NCBI RefSeq assembly: GCF_004340205.1
Contig: NZ_SLWB01000016.1
Span: 34,694-98,693, forward strand
Length of the DNA stretch: 64,000 bases
Reading direction: 5' to 3'
From: Acetobacteroides hydrogenigenes
GTDB taxonomy: Bacteria > Bacteroidota > Bacteroidia > Bacteroidales > ZOR0009
Below are positions 26,669-37,400 of this stretch, one piece after another; position 1 is the first letter of the stretch; each line of letters starts with the position of its first letter. The notes beneath the pieces were generated by a model. It was not told the DNA's origin. It searched no databases and saw only the letters and a program-made list of their open reading frames with translations. Both the position numbers and the translations under genes were made by a program.

Positions 26669-26769
26669 ATTTTAAGGAATTTACTATTCCCAAATATAGC
26701 CGATTGAATGTTTGATCCCCCCCTCACCTATACGATGTGGCTTCCCTTAGCATTATCCGCCCAAAATTG

Positions 26770-26777
26770 TACCTTTG
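26770..26777 (+). promoter_or_regulatory. -7 box TACCTTTG
   Basis: A perfect TAnnTTTG match 18 bp ahead of the ATG at 26796. It excludes the TTG at 26775 as a start. Confidence 0.65.
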
Positions 26778-26795
26778 CAGCTTAACGTTATATTA

Positions 26796-27695
26796 ATGAC
26801 AATGCTACTTCTCGAACCCCAAAGCTGGAAAGACTACGAGCTCATCGACTCGGGCAACTTCGAAAAGCTCGAGCGCTTCGGCAGCTACGTGGTGGCGCGC
26901 CCCGAACCTCAGGCCGTATGGAACAAATCGCTGTCCGATGCCGAGTGGGAGCGCATGGCCAACGCCTACTTTAAGAAGGATAAGGGGCAGAAGAGCGGTC
27001 AGGACGAACGGGGTACTTGGATCAAGAAAAAGGGAATGCCCGAGCAGTGGGTGGTTTCGTACCACTACCAAAACATGGCGCTAAAGATGCGCCTTGGGCT
27101 TACCTCGTTTAAGCACGTTGGATTATTCCCCGAGCAGGGCGAGAACTGGAACTACATCAACAGGGTTGTCAAAAAGATGAAGACACCCCAGCCTAAGGTG
27201 CTCAACCTTTTTGCCTATACGGGTGGCGCATCCATTGCGGCCAAGGCCTCGGGGGCCGATGTTACCCACGTCGACTCGGTGAAGCAGGTGGTTACCTGGA
27301 GCCGCGAGAATATGGAGCTGAGCGGCCTCAACAACATCCGCTGGATTGTTGACGATGCGCTGAAGTTCGTACGCCGAGAGGTGAAGCGCGGCAACAAGTA
27401 CAACGGCATCATCCTCGATCCACCCGCTTACGGACGTGGACCAGATGGAGAGCGCTGGATTCTGGAGGATAATATTCTGGAGTTGATCCAATGCTGCCGC
27501 GAGATGCTCGATCCCGAGGAGGGTTTCTTAGTGCTCAACCTCTACTCTATGGGCTTCTCGGCCATCATCGCTGAAACGCTCATTCATCAAACTTTCGGTA
27601 AGGATATTAACCTCGAAATGGGCGAGCTCTACCTCAACGACCGCTTCGACAAAAAGCTACCGCTGGGGGTATTCTGTAGGTTTACCAACTTCTAA
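26796..27695 (+). CDS. Class I SAM-dependent methyltransferase, RlmI/RlmK C-domain type
   Basis: The 299-residue protein begins MTMLLLEPQSWKDYELIDSG and has the SAM-binding motif VLNLFAYTGGASIAA (about residues 135-149), WIVDDALKF and the catalytic-type motif IILDPPAYGRG. These match the Methyltrans_SAM family of 23S rRNA m5C/m7G methyltransferases (RlmI, RlmKL), but the N-terminal PUA/THUMP part is missing, so the target is unknown. I chose ATG 26796 because the longer reading from a TTG at 26775 overlaps the -7 box. Confidence 0.88.
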   Translation: MTMLLLEPQSWKDYELIDSGNFEKLERFGSYVVARPEPQAVWNKSLSDAEWERMANAYFKKDKGQKSGQDERGTWIKKKGMPEQWVVSYHYQNMALKMRLGLTSFKHVGLFPEQGENWNYINRVVKKMKTPQPKVLNLFAYTGGASIAAKASGADVTHVDSVKQVVTWSRENMELSGLNNIRWIVDDALKFVRREVKRGNKYNGIILDPPAYGRGPDGERWILEDNILELIQCCREMLDPEEGFLVLNLYSMGFSAIIAETLIHQTFGKDINLEMGELYLNDRFDKKLPLGVFCRFTNF

Positions 27696-27752
27696 TCACG
27701 GATTAGACAGATTTCGCGGATTGCACGGATTCTTCCTGCAAAATATAAAGAA

Positions 27753-27771
27753 GGGCGCATGTAATGCGCCC
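27753..27771. terminator. Palindrome GGGCGCAT-GTA-ATGCGCCC
   Basis: Perfect 8-bp stem between the convergent methyltransferase genes, followed by CCTACATATAATC. It belongs to the CCCCTAC-ended repeat type seen at 14761-14784 and may end transcription from both sides. Confidence 0.5.
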
Positions 27772-27791
27772 CTACATATAATCTACTCGGT

Positions 27792-28916
27792 TTATTTCCT
27801 TCTCAAACGCGCCATGTAGAACCCATCACCACCGGAGGATGGCATAATTGCGCGATCTTCCTCTAACGTAAATTCGGGTCGAGCTGAAAGGAATGCATCC
27901 ACCTGTCCCCTATTCTCGGAGTTTAGGATGCTGCAGGTTGCGTAAACCAGCACGCCACCAGGCTTAACCATTTTCGAGTAGCGGCTGAGGATATCAGCCT
28001 GCTGCTGCTTCACGTTCTCTATGCTTTCAGGCGTCATTCGCAGCTTCGACTCGGGGTTGCGACGAAAGACTCCTGTTCCCGAGCAGGGAACATCGAGCAA
28101 AAGGAAGTCGACCTTGTCGTACATGCGCTTAACCACCTTGGTGGTATCGATAAGCCTCGTTTCGATGTTGGAGATGCCAGCTTTTAGGGCGCGACGCTTC
28201 AGTTCCTCGAGCTTTTGCGGATAAAGATCCATCGAAATGATGCGCCCCTTGTTACCCATCAGCGTGCCGATGTGCAGCGACTTGCCGCCGTTTCCGGCAC
28301 AGGCGTCAACCACCAATCCAGAGCCTTTGTAATCCTTCAAAAGGAATGGCGCCACCTGCTGCGACGAGATATCCTGTACCTCCAGCAACCCTGCCTTAAA
28401 AGGAACCGTTCCGAAAATCTCCTTTCCTCCGGCAACCTCCAACGCATCTGGAAAGTCTGGTACGTTACGAACCACCACCATTTGTTGGCGCAGCTCATCA
28501 ACAAGGTTGCGGGTGGAAACTTTCATCGTGTTGGTGCGGATGTACCGCTTAGGGCGAGACGCAAAGGCAATTAGTTCCTGCTCCCAGCTGCCTCCAAGTT
28601 CTTCTTTGGACAAATCGATAAACCACTGGGGAAAGTCTGGAGACTCTGGGGTAACATTGTCTCCATCAATACGCTCGACAGGTATTTCAAGAGCCTTGTT
28701 TACGATGCTGATGATGCTCTCTCCGCTGCCACCACCCAACGCATACCAGTTACGGAATACGAATGGCGCATACAGGCTCAACGCCCGACGAATATTGGGA
28801 TCGACAACCTTCTTGTCCTTAAAAATATCGCGCAAAGCCCTATCGAGGTAGACATCCTCAGTAGCGACCTGCCTAACCACTGCGGCCAATAGGTTTGTCA
28901 GCTGCTTTTCCTTCAT
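27792..28916 (-). CDS. RsmB/NOP-family RNA (cytosine-5) methyltransferase
   Basis: The 374-residue protein has an N-terminal helical NusB-like region (1-110), the SAM site VVDACAGNGGKSLHIGTLM (about 198-216), and both catalytic cysteines: motif IV DVPCSGTGVFRRNPE near 274 and motif VI YATCSILNSE near 325. This defines an m5C rRNA methyltransferase of the RsmB/RsmF group. The exact target base is not determined. It is transcribed toward the RlmI-like gene and shares its end hairpin. Confidence 0.93.
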   Translation of the reverse strand: MKEKQLTNLLAAVVRQVATEDVYLDRALRDIFKDKKVVDPNIRRALSLYAPFVFRNWYALGGGSGESIISIVNKALEIPVERIDGDNVTPESPDFPQWFIDLSKEELGGSWEQELIAFASRPKRYIRTNTMKVSTRNLVDELRQQMVVVRNVPDFPDALEVAGGKEIFGTVPFKAGLLEVQDISSQQVAPFLLKDYKGSGLVVDACAGNGGKSLHIGTLMGNKGRIISMDLYPQKLEELKRRALKAGISNIETRLIDTTKVVKRMYDKVDFLLLDVPCSGTGVFRRNPESKLRMTPESIENVKQQQADILSRYSKMVKPGGVLVYATCSILNSENRGQVDAFLSARPEFTLEEDRAIMPSSGGDGFYMARLRRK

Positions 28917-28967
28917 GGTATCAAATTATAGTGCGGCAAAAGTACAATAAAATGCATCAACGCCACA

Positions 28968-29951
28968 TTACTTTATTCTTCCAAATATCTTATCGAAAAA
29001 CCAGTTAGGACGTGCTGCAACTTCGCCCTTTGAGGGGCAATTGCCTTTTCCTAAGAGCTCATCTACGATGGTTTGGATTAAGGGTTGCTGAATATGCTGT
29101 GGAGGTGCAATATCAAAGGTTTCTGCACCTCGCTCTCCAACATATTCGATAGGCGTAAACTTGAAGGTAGAAAAAGTAATCTTACCCTTGGTGCCTACGA
29201 TTTCTACCGTGTCTACCTCTGCTTCTGGCGCAGCCACAAAGCTCCAGAGGGCAGTTCCAAGCGCACCACTCTCAAACTGAAACGATGCGGAGACCGTATC
29301 CTCGGCAGCATAAAAACCACCTAGATTTGCAGCATAACCTTGTACATCGACAATCTTTCCCAAAATAAAATCGAGGATGTCGATGGTATGGGGAGCCAAA
29401 TCGAGTAAATACCCACCCCCGGCAACCTCCGGCTTTACGCGCCAGGTATGGTTAGAGGCATTGATATCCGTTTCACGGGGTGATTTAAGCAGTTCAACAC
29501 GAACTGTAAGCGGTTTCCCAACTGCTCCGTTTTCGACTAGTTCCTTTACCTTGATAAAGTAGGGCAATCCCCTGCGGTAATGGGCAACGAAAATCGGTTT
29601 ACAGGCCTCCTCCGAAGCTCTTACCATTTCCATGCACTCGTCGTATGTAAGCGCCATCGGCTTCTCGACATATACCGCCTTTCCGGCTTTAAGGGCCATA
29701 AGCGCATAATCCTTATGCGTATTTGGCGGTGTAGCAATGTAAACTGCATCGATTTGAGCATCGGCAAGCAGCTCCTCTGCGCTGCTGTACCATTTGGGAA
29801 CGTTGTGCCGTTGGGCAAAGTCTGCAGCTTTTGCCACATCGCGCCTCATAACAGCAACCAGCCTCGAATTTTCCACCTTGTAGAAAGCGGGACCACTTTT
29901 TACCTCACAAACATTTCCGCACCCAATTATGCCCCAACGAACAGTATCCAT
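28968..29951 (-). CDS. Gfo/Idh/MocA-family oxidoreductase
   Basis: The 327-residue protein has an N-terminal Rossmann fold with WGIIGCGNVCEVKSGPAF (residues 6-23) and a catalytic EKPMALTYDEC segment (about 95-105) with the conserved Lys, then the GFO_IDH_MocA C-terminal domain (from GAVGKPLTVRVELL). It would oxidise or reduce a sugar or cyclitol with NAD(P)(H). No signal peptide, so cytoplasmic. It stands alone, so the substrate is open. Confidence 0.9.
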   Translation of the reverse strand: MDTVRWGIIGCGNVCEVKSGPAFYKVENSRLVAVMRRDVAKAADFAQRHNVPKWYSSAEELLADAQIDAVYIATPPNTHKDYALMALKAGKAVYVEKPMALTYDECMEMVRASEEACKPIFVAHYRRGLPYFIKVKELVENGAVGKPLTVRVELLKSPRETDINASNHTWRVKPEVAGGGYLLDLAPHTIDILDFILGKIVDVQGYAANLGGFYAAEDTVSASFQFESGALGTALWSFVAAPEAEVDTVEIVGTKGKITFSTFKFTPIEYVGERGAETFDIAPPQHIQQPLIQTIVDELLGKGNCPSKGEVAARPNWFFDKIFGRIK

Positions 29952-30021
29952 AGTTCCTAATAAAAATTGTCATTTACTTATTATTCCTTCGCAATTTAAC
30001 CTAAAAACCGACAATCATTTA

Positions 30022-30029
30022 TATCTTTG
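30022..30029 (+). promoter_or_regulatory. -7 box TATCTTTG
   Basis: A perfect TAnnTTTG match 41 bp ahead of the ATG at 30071. Confidence 0.6.
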
Positions 30030-30070
30030 TATTGACACTACTTTAAACTATAAATATCAAATAACTATTT

Positions 30071-30553
30071 ATGCAAAAGCCTGTGGACAATCGTGGAAAT
30101 TTAATTCTGCTAAACAATACGATTCTTACAAGGAATACCCTTGCCATTCTTTGCAGAACAAGTTTAGTTCTATTTTCGATTTTCACCATCCATTTTGCCA
30201 TTCAAGCCTATTTGAATCTATTAGATCATTTAGGTGCACTTGTTGTAAACATGCTGTTGTTTATTGTGTCTATTTTATCGATTCATAAAATATATACCAT
30301 TAAATTCACCACCCTATACCGATCTCTATCAATTGATAATCTCCGTGTAGTGCGTTTCAGAACTCCGTTTATCAAGAGTTTTATACGTCCAGTTGTTTTC
30401 TCGTACCCTTATGCCGAGTTTGAGGATGAAAACGGGACAGTCAAGAAATATCGCGTATGCTTGGAAAAACCGGTTCTGTCTCAGTTCAAAATTGAACTGG
30501 TAAAAAAGGACATTCGAGTAGAGGAATACTACCAGCAAAAGAGCATTCTTTAA
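30071..30553 (+). CDS. Hypothetical membrane protein, 160 aa
   Basis: No family recognised. The protein has two hydrophobic helices (about 26-47 and 56-72), then a soluble C-terminal part with a VFSYPYAEFEDENGTVKKYRV beta hairpin. It is more A+T-rich than its neighbours, which may mean recent acquisition. It has its own promoter and is followed by a terminator-like hairpin before the AhpD-like gene. Confidence 0.62.
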   Translation: MQKPVDNRGNLILLNNTILTRNTLAILCRTSLVLFSIFTIHFAIQAYLNLLDHLGALVVNMLLFIVSILSIHKIYTIKFTTLYRSLSIDNLRVVRFRTPFIKSFIRPVVFSYPYAEFEDENGTVKKYRVCLEKPVLSQFKIELVKKDIRVEEYYQQKSIL

Positions 30554-30610
30554 CACGATAAAACGGATTTGCAGCTCGTTGAGAACAATTAATTAATCGT
30601 TCGTGTGTCT

Positions 30611-30637
30611 AAAGCAAAAAGTTCATTTTTGCTTTTT
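30611..30637 (+). terminator. A/T-rich terminator hairpin
   Basis: AAAGCAAAAA / TTTTTGCTTT (30611-30620, 30626-30635), 10-bp stem, 5-nt loop, then TT. It lies between the 160-aa membrane gene and the AhpD-like gene. Confidence 0.6.
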
Positions 30638-30651
30638 GAACTTAATAACAC

Positions 30652-31005
30652 ATGAACAAGATGAATCCGAAGGTTAAAGAATTTAGAGAGTACCGTGAAA
30701 AGATGAACGAGAAGATCCTTTCTAAAAACAATCTCGTTATTAAACGCATCTACAACATCGACACCAACACCTACCAAGAGGGTGCTTTATCTACCCGCGA
30801 AAAGGAGTTAATGGGCCTTGTTGCTTCTATGGTGCTCCGCTGCGACGACTGTGTGAAGTACCACCTCGAAACTTGTTACAACATTGGCCTAAATACCGAT
30901 CAAATAATGGAGGCCTTTTCTGTTGCCAACCTCGTAGGCGGAACCATCGTAATCCCTCACACCCGCCGAGCCCTCGAGTACTGGGAAGCGTTGCAGGAAG
31001 AGTAG
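30652..31005 (+). CDS. Carboxymuconolactone decarboxylase/AhpD-like protein
   Basis: The 117-residue protein has the AhpD-type core: LSTREKELMGLVASMVLRCDDCVKYHLETC with the redox CxxC (Cys64, Cys67) and His71. Single-domain members of this size act as peroxidase-coupling thiol proteins or decarboxylases. The CxxC favours a thiol redox role, which is an inference. Start is the ATG at 30652; 30661 is an alternative. Confidence 0.9.
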   Translation: MNKMNPKVKEFREYREKMNEKILSKNNLVIKRIYNIDTNTYQEGALSTREKELMGLVASMVLRCDDCVKYHLETCYNIGLNTDQIMEAFSVANLVGGTIVIPHTRRALEYWEALQEE

Positions 31006-31149
31006 TAGAACAACAAAGACAAAAGCCCACTCGTAACATCGCTAGGCTATCCTCGTCTTTTCTTATCCGAAATAGAATTAACACCTAAAAATAGCCGATA
31101 TGCTGAAGGCATTGCCTCATCCTATCGGCTAAGAATAAACTATCACCAG

Positions 31150-34100
31150 ATGAAAAAACTGCTTTTTACCATGCTGCTTTTTGCGGCTACAGCAGCATTG
31201 GCTAAAGACGAGGCTCCGCTCTGGATGCGGCATCCCTCGATCTCACCCGATGGCAAAACCATCGCCTTTGCTTACAAGGGAGATATTTACACCGTTGCAG
31301 CAACGGGAGGTAAAGCCACCCAGCTAACCACCAACCCGGCGTACGACTATATGCCCGTATGGAGCCCCGATAGTAAGAGCATCGCCTTTGCTAGCGACCG
31401 ATACGGCAACTTCGACATCTTTACGATGCCCGCTGAAGGAGGAACTCCCAAGCGCATTACCACCAATTCGGTTTCCGAGCAGCCCAAAGCGTTCTCTCCC
31501 GATGGAAAAGAAATCCTTTTCCTTGCCCAAATCATGGATAAGGGGAACAGCCGTCAATTCCCTTACGGAGGATTTCGCGAACTCTATGCCGTTTCGATTG
31601 ATGGAGGTCGCCCACATCAGGTGCTCACTACCCCTGCTGAGGATCTTTCGTTCGATAAGAGCGGTAAGCTAATGGCCTACCACGACTACAAAGGCTACGA
31701 GGACCCCATGCGTAAGCACCATACCTCGCCCGTTACGCGCGATATTTGGGTGTACGATACCCAATCTAAAAAGCACACCAAAATAACGACCTTTGGTGGC
31801 GAAGACCGTACCCCCATCTTTGGCGATAACGGCAAAACGATCTACTACCTCAGCGAGCAGTTTGGCGACTTCAACATGGTTAAAACCAGCATCGACAATC
31901 CTGCAAAGGTTGAGCAGCTAACCTTCTTCAAGAAGAATCCGGTACGCTTCCTCACCAAATCGAACGATAACATATTTGCCTTTGGCTACGGCGGAGAGAT
32001 ATACACCATGAAGGAAGGGGAGCAACCCCAAAAGGTAGCCATCTCGATTGTTGCCGATCAAGTTGAAAACACCCTAGTTAGTAACGACATTACCTCTGGT
32101 GCCAGCGAAATGTCCGTTTCGCCTAACGGCAAAGAGGTTGCCTTCGTGTTACGCGGCGATGTATTCGTAACCTCGGTAGAGTATGGCACCACCAAACGCA
32201 TCACCAACACGCCCGAGCAGGAGCGCACTGTTGGCTTCAGCCCCGATGGACGAAGCCTTGCTTATGCAGGCGAGCGCAACAGCAAGTGGCAAATATTCAC
32301 CTCTACAATCGTAAAGAAGGATGAGCCTTTCTTTGCCACATGCACCTCTGTAAAGGAGGAAACTCTTGTTTCTATCCCCGAAGATGCCTTCCAACCAGCC
32401 TATTCGCCCGACGGCAAAGAAGTAGCCTTCCTTAAGAATAGAACAACCCTTAGCGTCATCAACCTAAAGAGCAAGGCCATTCGCGATGTGCTCGACGGAA
32501 AGTACAACTACTCGTACAGCGATGGAGATCAGGACTACTGCTGGTCGCCCGATAGCAAGTGGTTTTTGGTAAAATACTTCGAAAAAGGAGGATGGAGCAT
32601 GGAAGATATCGGTCTGGTAAAGGCTGATGGAACCGGAACTATCTCCAACCTTACCAACAGCGGCTATGGCGATGGCAACCCTAGATGGATGATGAAGGGG
32701 CAGTCAATGATTTGGATTACCGACAGGGATGGCTACCGCAGCCACGGCAGCTGGGGAGCAGAAGCCGATGTTTACGGAATGTTCTTTACCAAGAAGGCTT
32801 GGGATACCTTTAAGATGACCAAGGAGGAATTGGAAATACAGAAGGAAGCCGAAAAGCTTGCCAAAAAGGGTAAAAAGGACGAAGCAAAAAAAGATTCTGC
32901 CGCCAAGGTTGCCCCAATCGAAATAGACCTCGACGATATAGAGGGCCGTACCACTCGTCTTACCATCAACTCGTCGAACATTTCGGACGCGGTGCTTACC
33001 CCCGATGGCGATAAGCTCTACTACCTATGCCAATTCGAAAGGGGCTACGATCTTTGGGTAAACGATCTGAAGGAAAAAAACACCAAGTTAGTAATGAAGC
33101 TTGATGGCTTTAGCGGAAACCTTGTTATGGATAATGAAGGGAAGAACCTCTTCTTTACGTCCGGTAATACGCTCAATAAGCTCGAGATATCGTCTAACAA
33201 GCGCACTACTATTAGCTATAAAGCCCCAACGTCTATCGACTTCCCTGCCGAACGAAAGTATATGCTCGACCACACCATTCACCTTGTCGAGAAGAAGTTC
33301 TACGATCCTAAGCTACACAACGTAGATTGGAAGTACTACCATCAGGAGTACGCCAAGTTCCTTCCCCATATCAACAACAACTACGACTTTGCCGAGCTGC
33401 TTGCTGAACTTCTTGGTGAGCTCAACGGCTCGCATACTGGAGGAAGGTACTCTCCTACCCCATCATCAAGTGCCGATCAGACCGCTACCCTTGGGCTAAT
33501 CTATAACGATAGCTACAGCGGCAATGGCCTAATGGTGGCCGAGGTTATCAAAAAGGGACCATTTGCCAACGGCAAGACTAAGGTTGCTCCGGGTATCGTA
33601 ATCAGCGCAATTGATGGCGACACCATTAAGGCAGGAGCTGACTACTTCCCATTGCTCAACCGTAAAGCCGGAAAAGCTACCGTTATCGGCCTCTTTAATC
33701 CAAAAACTGGAGAACGCTGGGAAGAGATCGTTAAGCCAATCAGCAAGGGTTCCGAGAACGGCCTCCTTTACGACCGCTACGTTGAGCGCCAAGAAGCCTA
33801 CGTCGATTCGCTTTCGAATGGCAGAATCGGCTACGTGCACGTAAAAGGAATGGACAGCGAAAGTTTCCGCGAAACGTACTCGAAAACCCTCGGAAAGTTC
33901 CGTAATAAGGAGGCCCTTATCGTCGACACCCGCTTTAACGGCGGTGGCTGGCTACATAACGACCTTATCAACCTACTCAGCGGTAAAAAGTATGCCGAAT
34001 TCACCCCTCGTGGGCAGTACATTGGTTCGGAGCCAATGTTCCAGTGGGCAAAGCCTTCGGTTGTGCTCATGTCGGAAGGCAACTACTCTAACGCACACGG

Positions 34101-34368
34101 ATTCCCATTCGTGTACAAAGCGCTAAATGTTGGTAAGCTAATCGGGAAACCGGTTGCCGGAACCATGACTGCCGTATGGTGGGAGAAGCTACAGGATAGA
34201 TCGATTACCATTGGTGTTCCTCAGATCGGCATGCGCGATATGAGCGGAAACTACCTCGAGAATCAAACGCTACAGCCCGATATTGATGTTGACTTCACCC
34301 CCGAGGATGTAGCCAACGGCATCGACCCACAGCTCGAAAGAGCCGTAAAGGAACTTTTGAAGAAGTAA
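31150..34368 (+). CDS. Tricorn-type S41 protease, paralog 1
   Basis: The 1072-residue exported protein has a signal peptide (1-18). Two beta-propellers of PD40/WD40-like blades follow, with repeats of the SPDGK.IAF type (about 25-300 and 320-600). A charged linker (about 555-600, KEAEKLAKKGKKDEAKKDS) precedes a PDZ domain (about 775-850) and an S41 tail domain. Aligning to archaeal Tricorn gives Ser761-His762 (Tricorn S745-H746), Ser980 (S965) and Glu1037 (E1023), so the tetrad is intact. The propellers act as substrate gates. It likely degrades periplasmic peptides. It is the first of two tandem paralogs. Confidence 0.92.
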   Translation: MKKLLFTMLLFAATAALAKDEAPLWMRHPSISPDGKTIAFAYKGDIYTVAATGGKATQLTTNPAYDYMPVWSPDSKSIAFASDRYGNFDIFTMPAEGGTPKRITTNSVSEQPKAFSPDGKEILFLAQIMDKGNSRQFPYGGFRELYAVSIDGGRPHQVLTTPAEDLSFDKSGKLMAYHDYKGYEDPMRKHHTSPVTRDIWVYDTQSKKHTKITTFGGEDRTPIFGDNGKTIYYLSEQFGDFNMVKTSIDNPAKVEQLTFFKKNPVRFLTKSNDNIFAFGYGGEIYTMKEGEQPQKVAISIVADQVENTLVSNDITSGASEMSVSPNGKEVAFVLRGDVFVTSVEYGTTKRITNTPEQERTVGFSPDGRSLAYAGERNSKWQIFTSTIVKKDEPFFATCTSVKEETLVSIPEDAFQPAYSPDGKEVAFLKNRTTLSVINLKSKAIRDVLDGKYNYSYSDGDQDYCWSPDSKWFLVKYFEKGGWSMEDIGLVKADGTGTISNLTNSGYGDGNPRWMMKGQSMIWITDRDGYRSHGSWGAEADVYGMFFTKKAWDTFKMTKEELEIQKEAEKLAKKGKKDEAKKDSAAKVAPIEIDLDDIEGRTTRLTINSSNISDAVLTPDGDKLYYLCQFERGYDLWVNDLKEKNTKLVMKLDGFSGNLVMDNEGKNLFFTSGNTLNKLEISSNKRTTISYKAPTSIDFPAERKYMLDHTIHLVEKKFYDPKLHNVDWKYYHQEYAKFLPHINNNYDFAELLAELLGELNGSHTGGRYSPTPSSSADQTATLGLIYNDSYSGNGLMVAEVIKKGPFANGKTKVAPGIVISAIDGDTIKAGADYFPLLNRKAGKATVIGLFNPKTGERWEEIVKPISKGSENGLLYDRYVERQEAYVDSLSNGRIGYVHVKGMDSESFRETYSKTLGKFRNKEALIVDTRFNGGGWLHNDLINLLSGKKYAEFTPRGQYIGSEPMFQWAKPSVVLMSEGNYSNAHGFPFVYKALNVGKLIGKPVAGTMTAVWWEKLQDRSITIGVPQIGMRDMSGNYLENQTLQPDIDVDFTPEDVANGIDPQLERAVKELLKK

Positions 34369-34382
34369 CAATGTTAAGTATC

Positions 34383-34415
34383 AAACCTAACAGGTTTTTG
34401 AAACCTGTTAGGTTT
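34383..34415. repeat. Perfect 15-bp palindrome between the Tricorn genes
   Basis: AAACCTAACAGGTTT-TTG-AAACCTGTTAGGTTT (34383-34415) with no T tract. This palindrome type is dispersed widely in Bacteroidota genomes. It may attenuate read-through into the second gene. Confidence 0.8.
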
Positions 34416-34431
34416 AACCACAAAATAAAAG

Positions 34432-37400
34432 ATGAAAAAGTTTTTAATTGCAATTGCAGCATTCCTAGGATTCAGCGCGGCACAAGCACAGGATTCCCCG
34501 CTGTGGTTACGCTACCCCTCCATCTCTCCAGATGGTAAGACCATTGCCTTTACCTATAAGGGCGATATCTACACCGTTCCTGCAGCAGGAGGAAAGGCAC
34601 AAGCCGTAACCACCAACCCATCGTACGACTACCTACCCGTGTGGAGCCCCGATGGCAAGACCATCGCCTTTAGCTCCGACCGTAACGGCAACTTCGATGT
34701 GTATGTTGTACCTGCCGAAGGAGGAACGCCAACTCGTTTGACGACCAACTCGGCCAACGAGAACGTGCAAACGTTTACCCCTGATGGCAAGCAGGTTATC
34801 TTTACCGCATCCATCCAAAAGCCTGCCAGCAACCAGCAGTACCCCGCCTCTTATCTTACCGAGACCTATGCTGTTTCGGTTAATGGTGGAAGATCGACCC
34901 TGCTAACCAGCGCTGCCGGTGAAAACCACGTCTACACCAAGGATGGGAAGACGGTATTCTACAACGATATTAAGGGACAGGAGAACGCCTGGCGCAAGCA
35001 CCACACCTCGTCGGTTGCCCGCGATATCTGGAAGTGGAACATCGCTACCAACACCTTCACCCAGCTAACCGTAGAGGGTGCAGAGGATCGTGATCCGGTA
35101 CTTACTGCCGACGAGAAGACGGTCTACTACCTATCGGAGAACTCGGGCTCGTTCAACGTTTGGAAGATGGACGTTGCCAACCCTAAAAGCATCGCGCAGG
35201 TTACCTCGTTTACCAAAGATCCTGTGCGCTTCCTTTCTATCTCCAACAACAACATCCTTGCCTTTAGCCAAAACGGCGAACTCTACACCTTAGCCCAAAG
35301 TGGCAAGCCCGAAAAGGTAAAGGTGACCATCGTTAACGACAGCGACAACCAAGTAGAAAAGGAAACGGCCCGCAACGGTCTTTCGGAAGGCGTTCTATCG
35401 CCCAACGGAAAGGAGCTGGCCATTGTGGTACGCGGCGACATCTACGTTACAGCCGTAGACTACGGCACAACCCGCCGCATCACCAACACTCCCGGACAGG
35501 AGCGCAGCCCATCGTTTAGCCCCGATGGCCGCACGCTGGTATACGCCGGATTCCGCAACGGAAGCTGGAACCTGTACACTTCAACGATTACAAAGGCTGA
35601 AGAGCCATTCTTCTTTGCGGCATCATCGGTTAAGGAGGAAACGCTTTTAGATAGCCCCGAAGAAACCTTCCAGCCCCTCTTCTCTCCAAAAGGCGGCGAA
35701 GTGGCCTATCTATCCGATAGAACCAAGATCAACATCATCGATGTTAAGACAAAAGCCGTTCGCCAGATTACCGATGGTAGCAAGAACTTCTCCTACTCCG
35801 ATGGCGATATCAGCTTCGGCTGGTCGCCCGACGGAAAGTGGCTTACCCTTGCCTACATCGATAAGCTGCGCCAGGGCTACAACGACATCGGCATCGTGAG
35901 CAGCAAAGGCGGCGAGATTAAGAACATCACCCAATCGGGCTACATGCAGGACGATCCGAAGTGGATGATGGGTGGCGATATCATCCTATTCTCATCCGAT
36001 CGTTACGGTATGAGAGCACACGGCTCGTGGGGCTCGCAGCGCGACGTTTTCGGTATCTTCACCAATAAGGCTGCCTACGACAAGTCGAAGCTCTCTCAGG
36101 AGGATCTCGACCTGATTAAGGAGCAGGAAAAGATGAAGAAGGAGGCCGAGAAGAAGGCCGCCGAAGCTAAGAAGGACGATAAAAAGAAGCCCGCCAAAAA
36201 GGGCGATGCGGCAAAAGCCGACACCGCTAAGAAGGAGAGCAAGCCCGAGGTAAAGGACCTCAAGATCGAGCTGAACGGCATCGAGGATCGCGTTGAGCGC
36301 CTTACCATCAACTCGTCAAACTTGGCCGACTACGTGATTACCCCCGATGGCGAAAAGCTCTACTACCTTGCCGCATTCGAAGGCGGATACGACCTATGGG
36401 TTAACGAGCTCCGCAAGAACGAGACCAAACTAGTTGTAAAGCTCAACGGCCGTGGCGGCTCGCTGATGCTCGACAAGGAGGCTAAGAACCTCTTCGTGAT
36501 CGCATCGAGCGGTATCACCAAAATAGAGGTAGCCAACGGCAACAGAAAGCCCGTTACCTTTGCGGCCGATGTAGAGGTTGACCATGCCGCCGAGCGCGCC
36601 TACATGTTCGACCACGTGTACAAAACCGTGAAGAGCAAGTTCTACCGTACCGACCTTCAAGGGTGCGACTGGGAGTACTACAAATCGAACTACGAGCGCT
36701 TCCTTCCCTACATCGACAACAACTTCGACTTTGCCCAGCTGCTCAGCGAGCTCCTTGGCGAGCTTAACGCATCGCACACCGGCAGCAGCTACCGAGCAAC
36801 GAAAGAGAACGCCGATGCTACCGCCCGTCTGGGTCTTCTAATGGACATGACCTACACCGGCGAAGGCGCCAAGGTGGTAGAGGTTATTAAGGATGGTCCA
36901 TTCGACCGCGAATCGTCGAAGGTAAAGGCCGGATCGATGCTGGTTGCCATCGACGGTAGCCCCGTTAAGGCTGGCGAAGACTACTATCCGCTGCTTAACA
37001 AGAAGGCGGGCAAGCGCACCATGCTTACCTTTAAGGATGATAAGGGCAGCACCTGGGACGAGGTTATCAAGCCAATCAGCGCCGGTGCCGAAAGCGAGCT
37101 GATGTACAACCGCTGGATAGACAATCGTCGTGCCGAGGTAGAAAAGCTATCGGGAGGTCGCTTAGGCTACGTGCACATCCGCTCGATGGCCGACGAGAGC
37201 TTCCGCACCACCTTCTCTGACGTTTTCGGTAGATACAACCAAAAGGAAGGTATCATCATCGACACCCGCTTTAACGGCGGTGGACGCATGCACGAGGATA
37301 TCGAGGCGCTGTTCAGCGGCACCAAGTACCTCGAGCAGGTTCCCCGCGGACAGTACGTGGGCCTTCAGCCAACCAAGCGTTGGACTAAGGCATCCATCAT

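Noticed and set aside
26775..26795. TTG start for the SAM methyltransferase
   Set aside because: The codon lies inside the -7 box TACCTTTG; the ATG at 26796 is the natural start.
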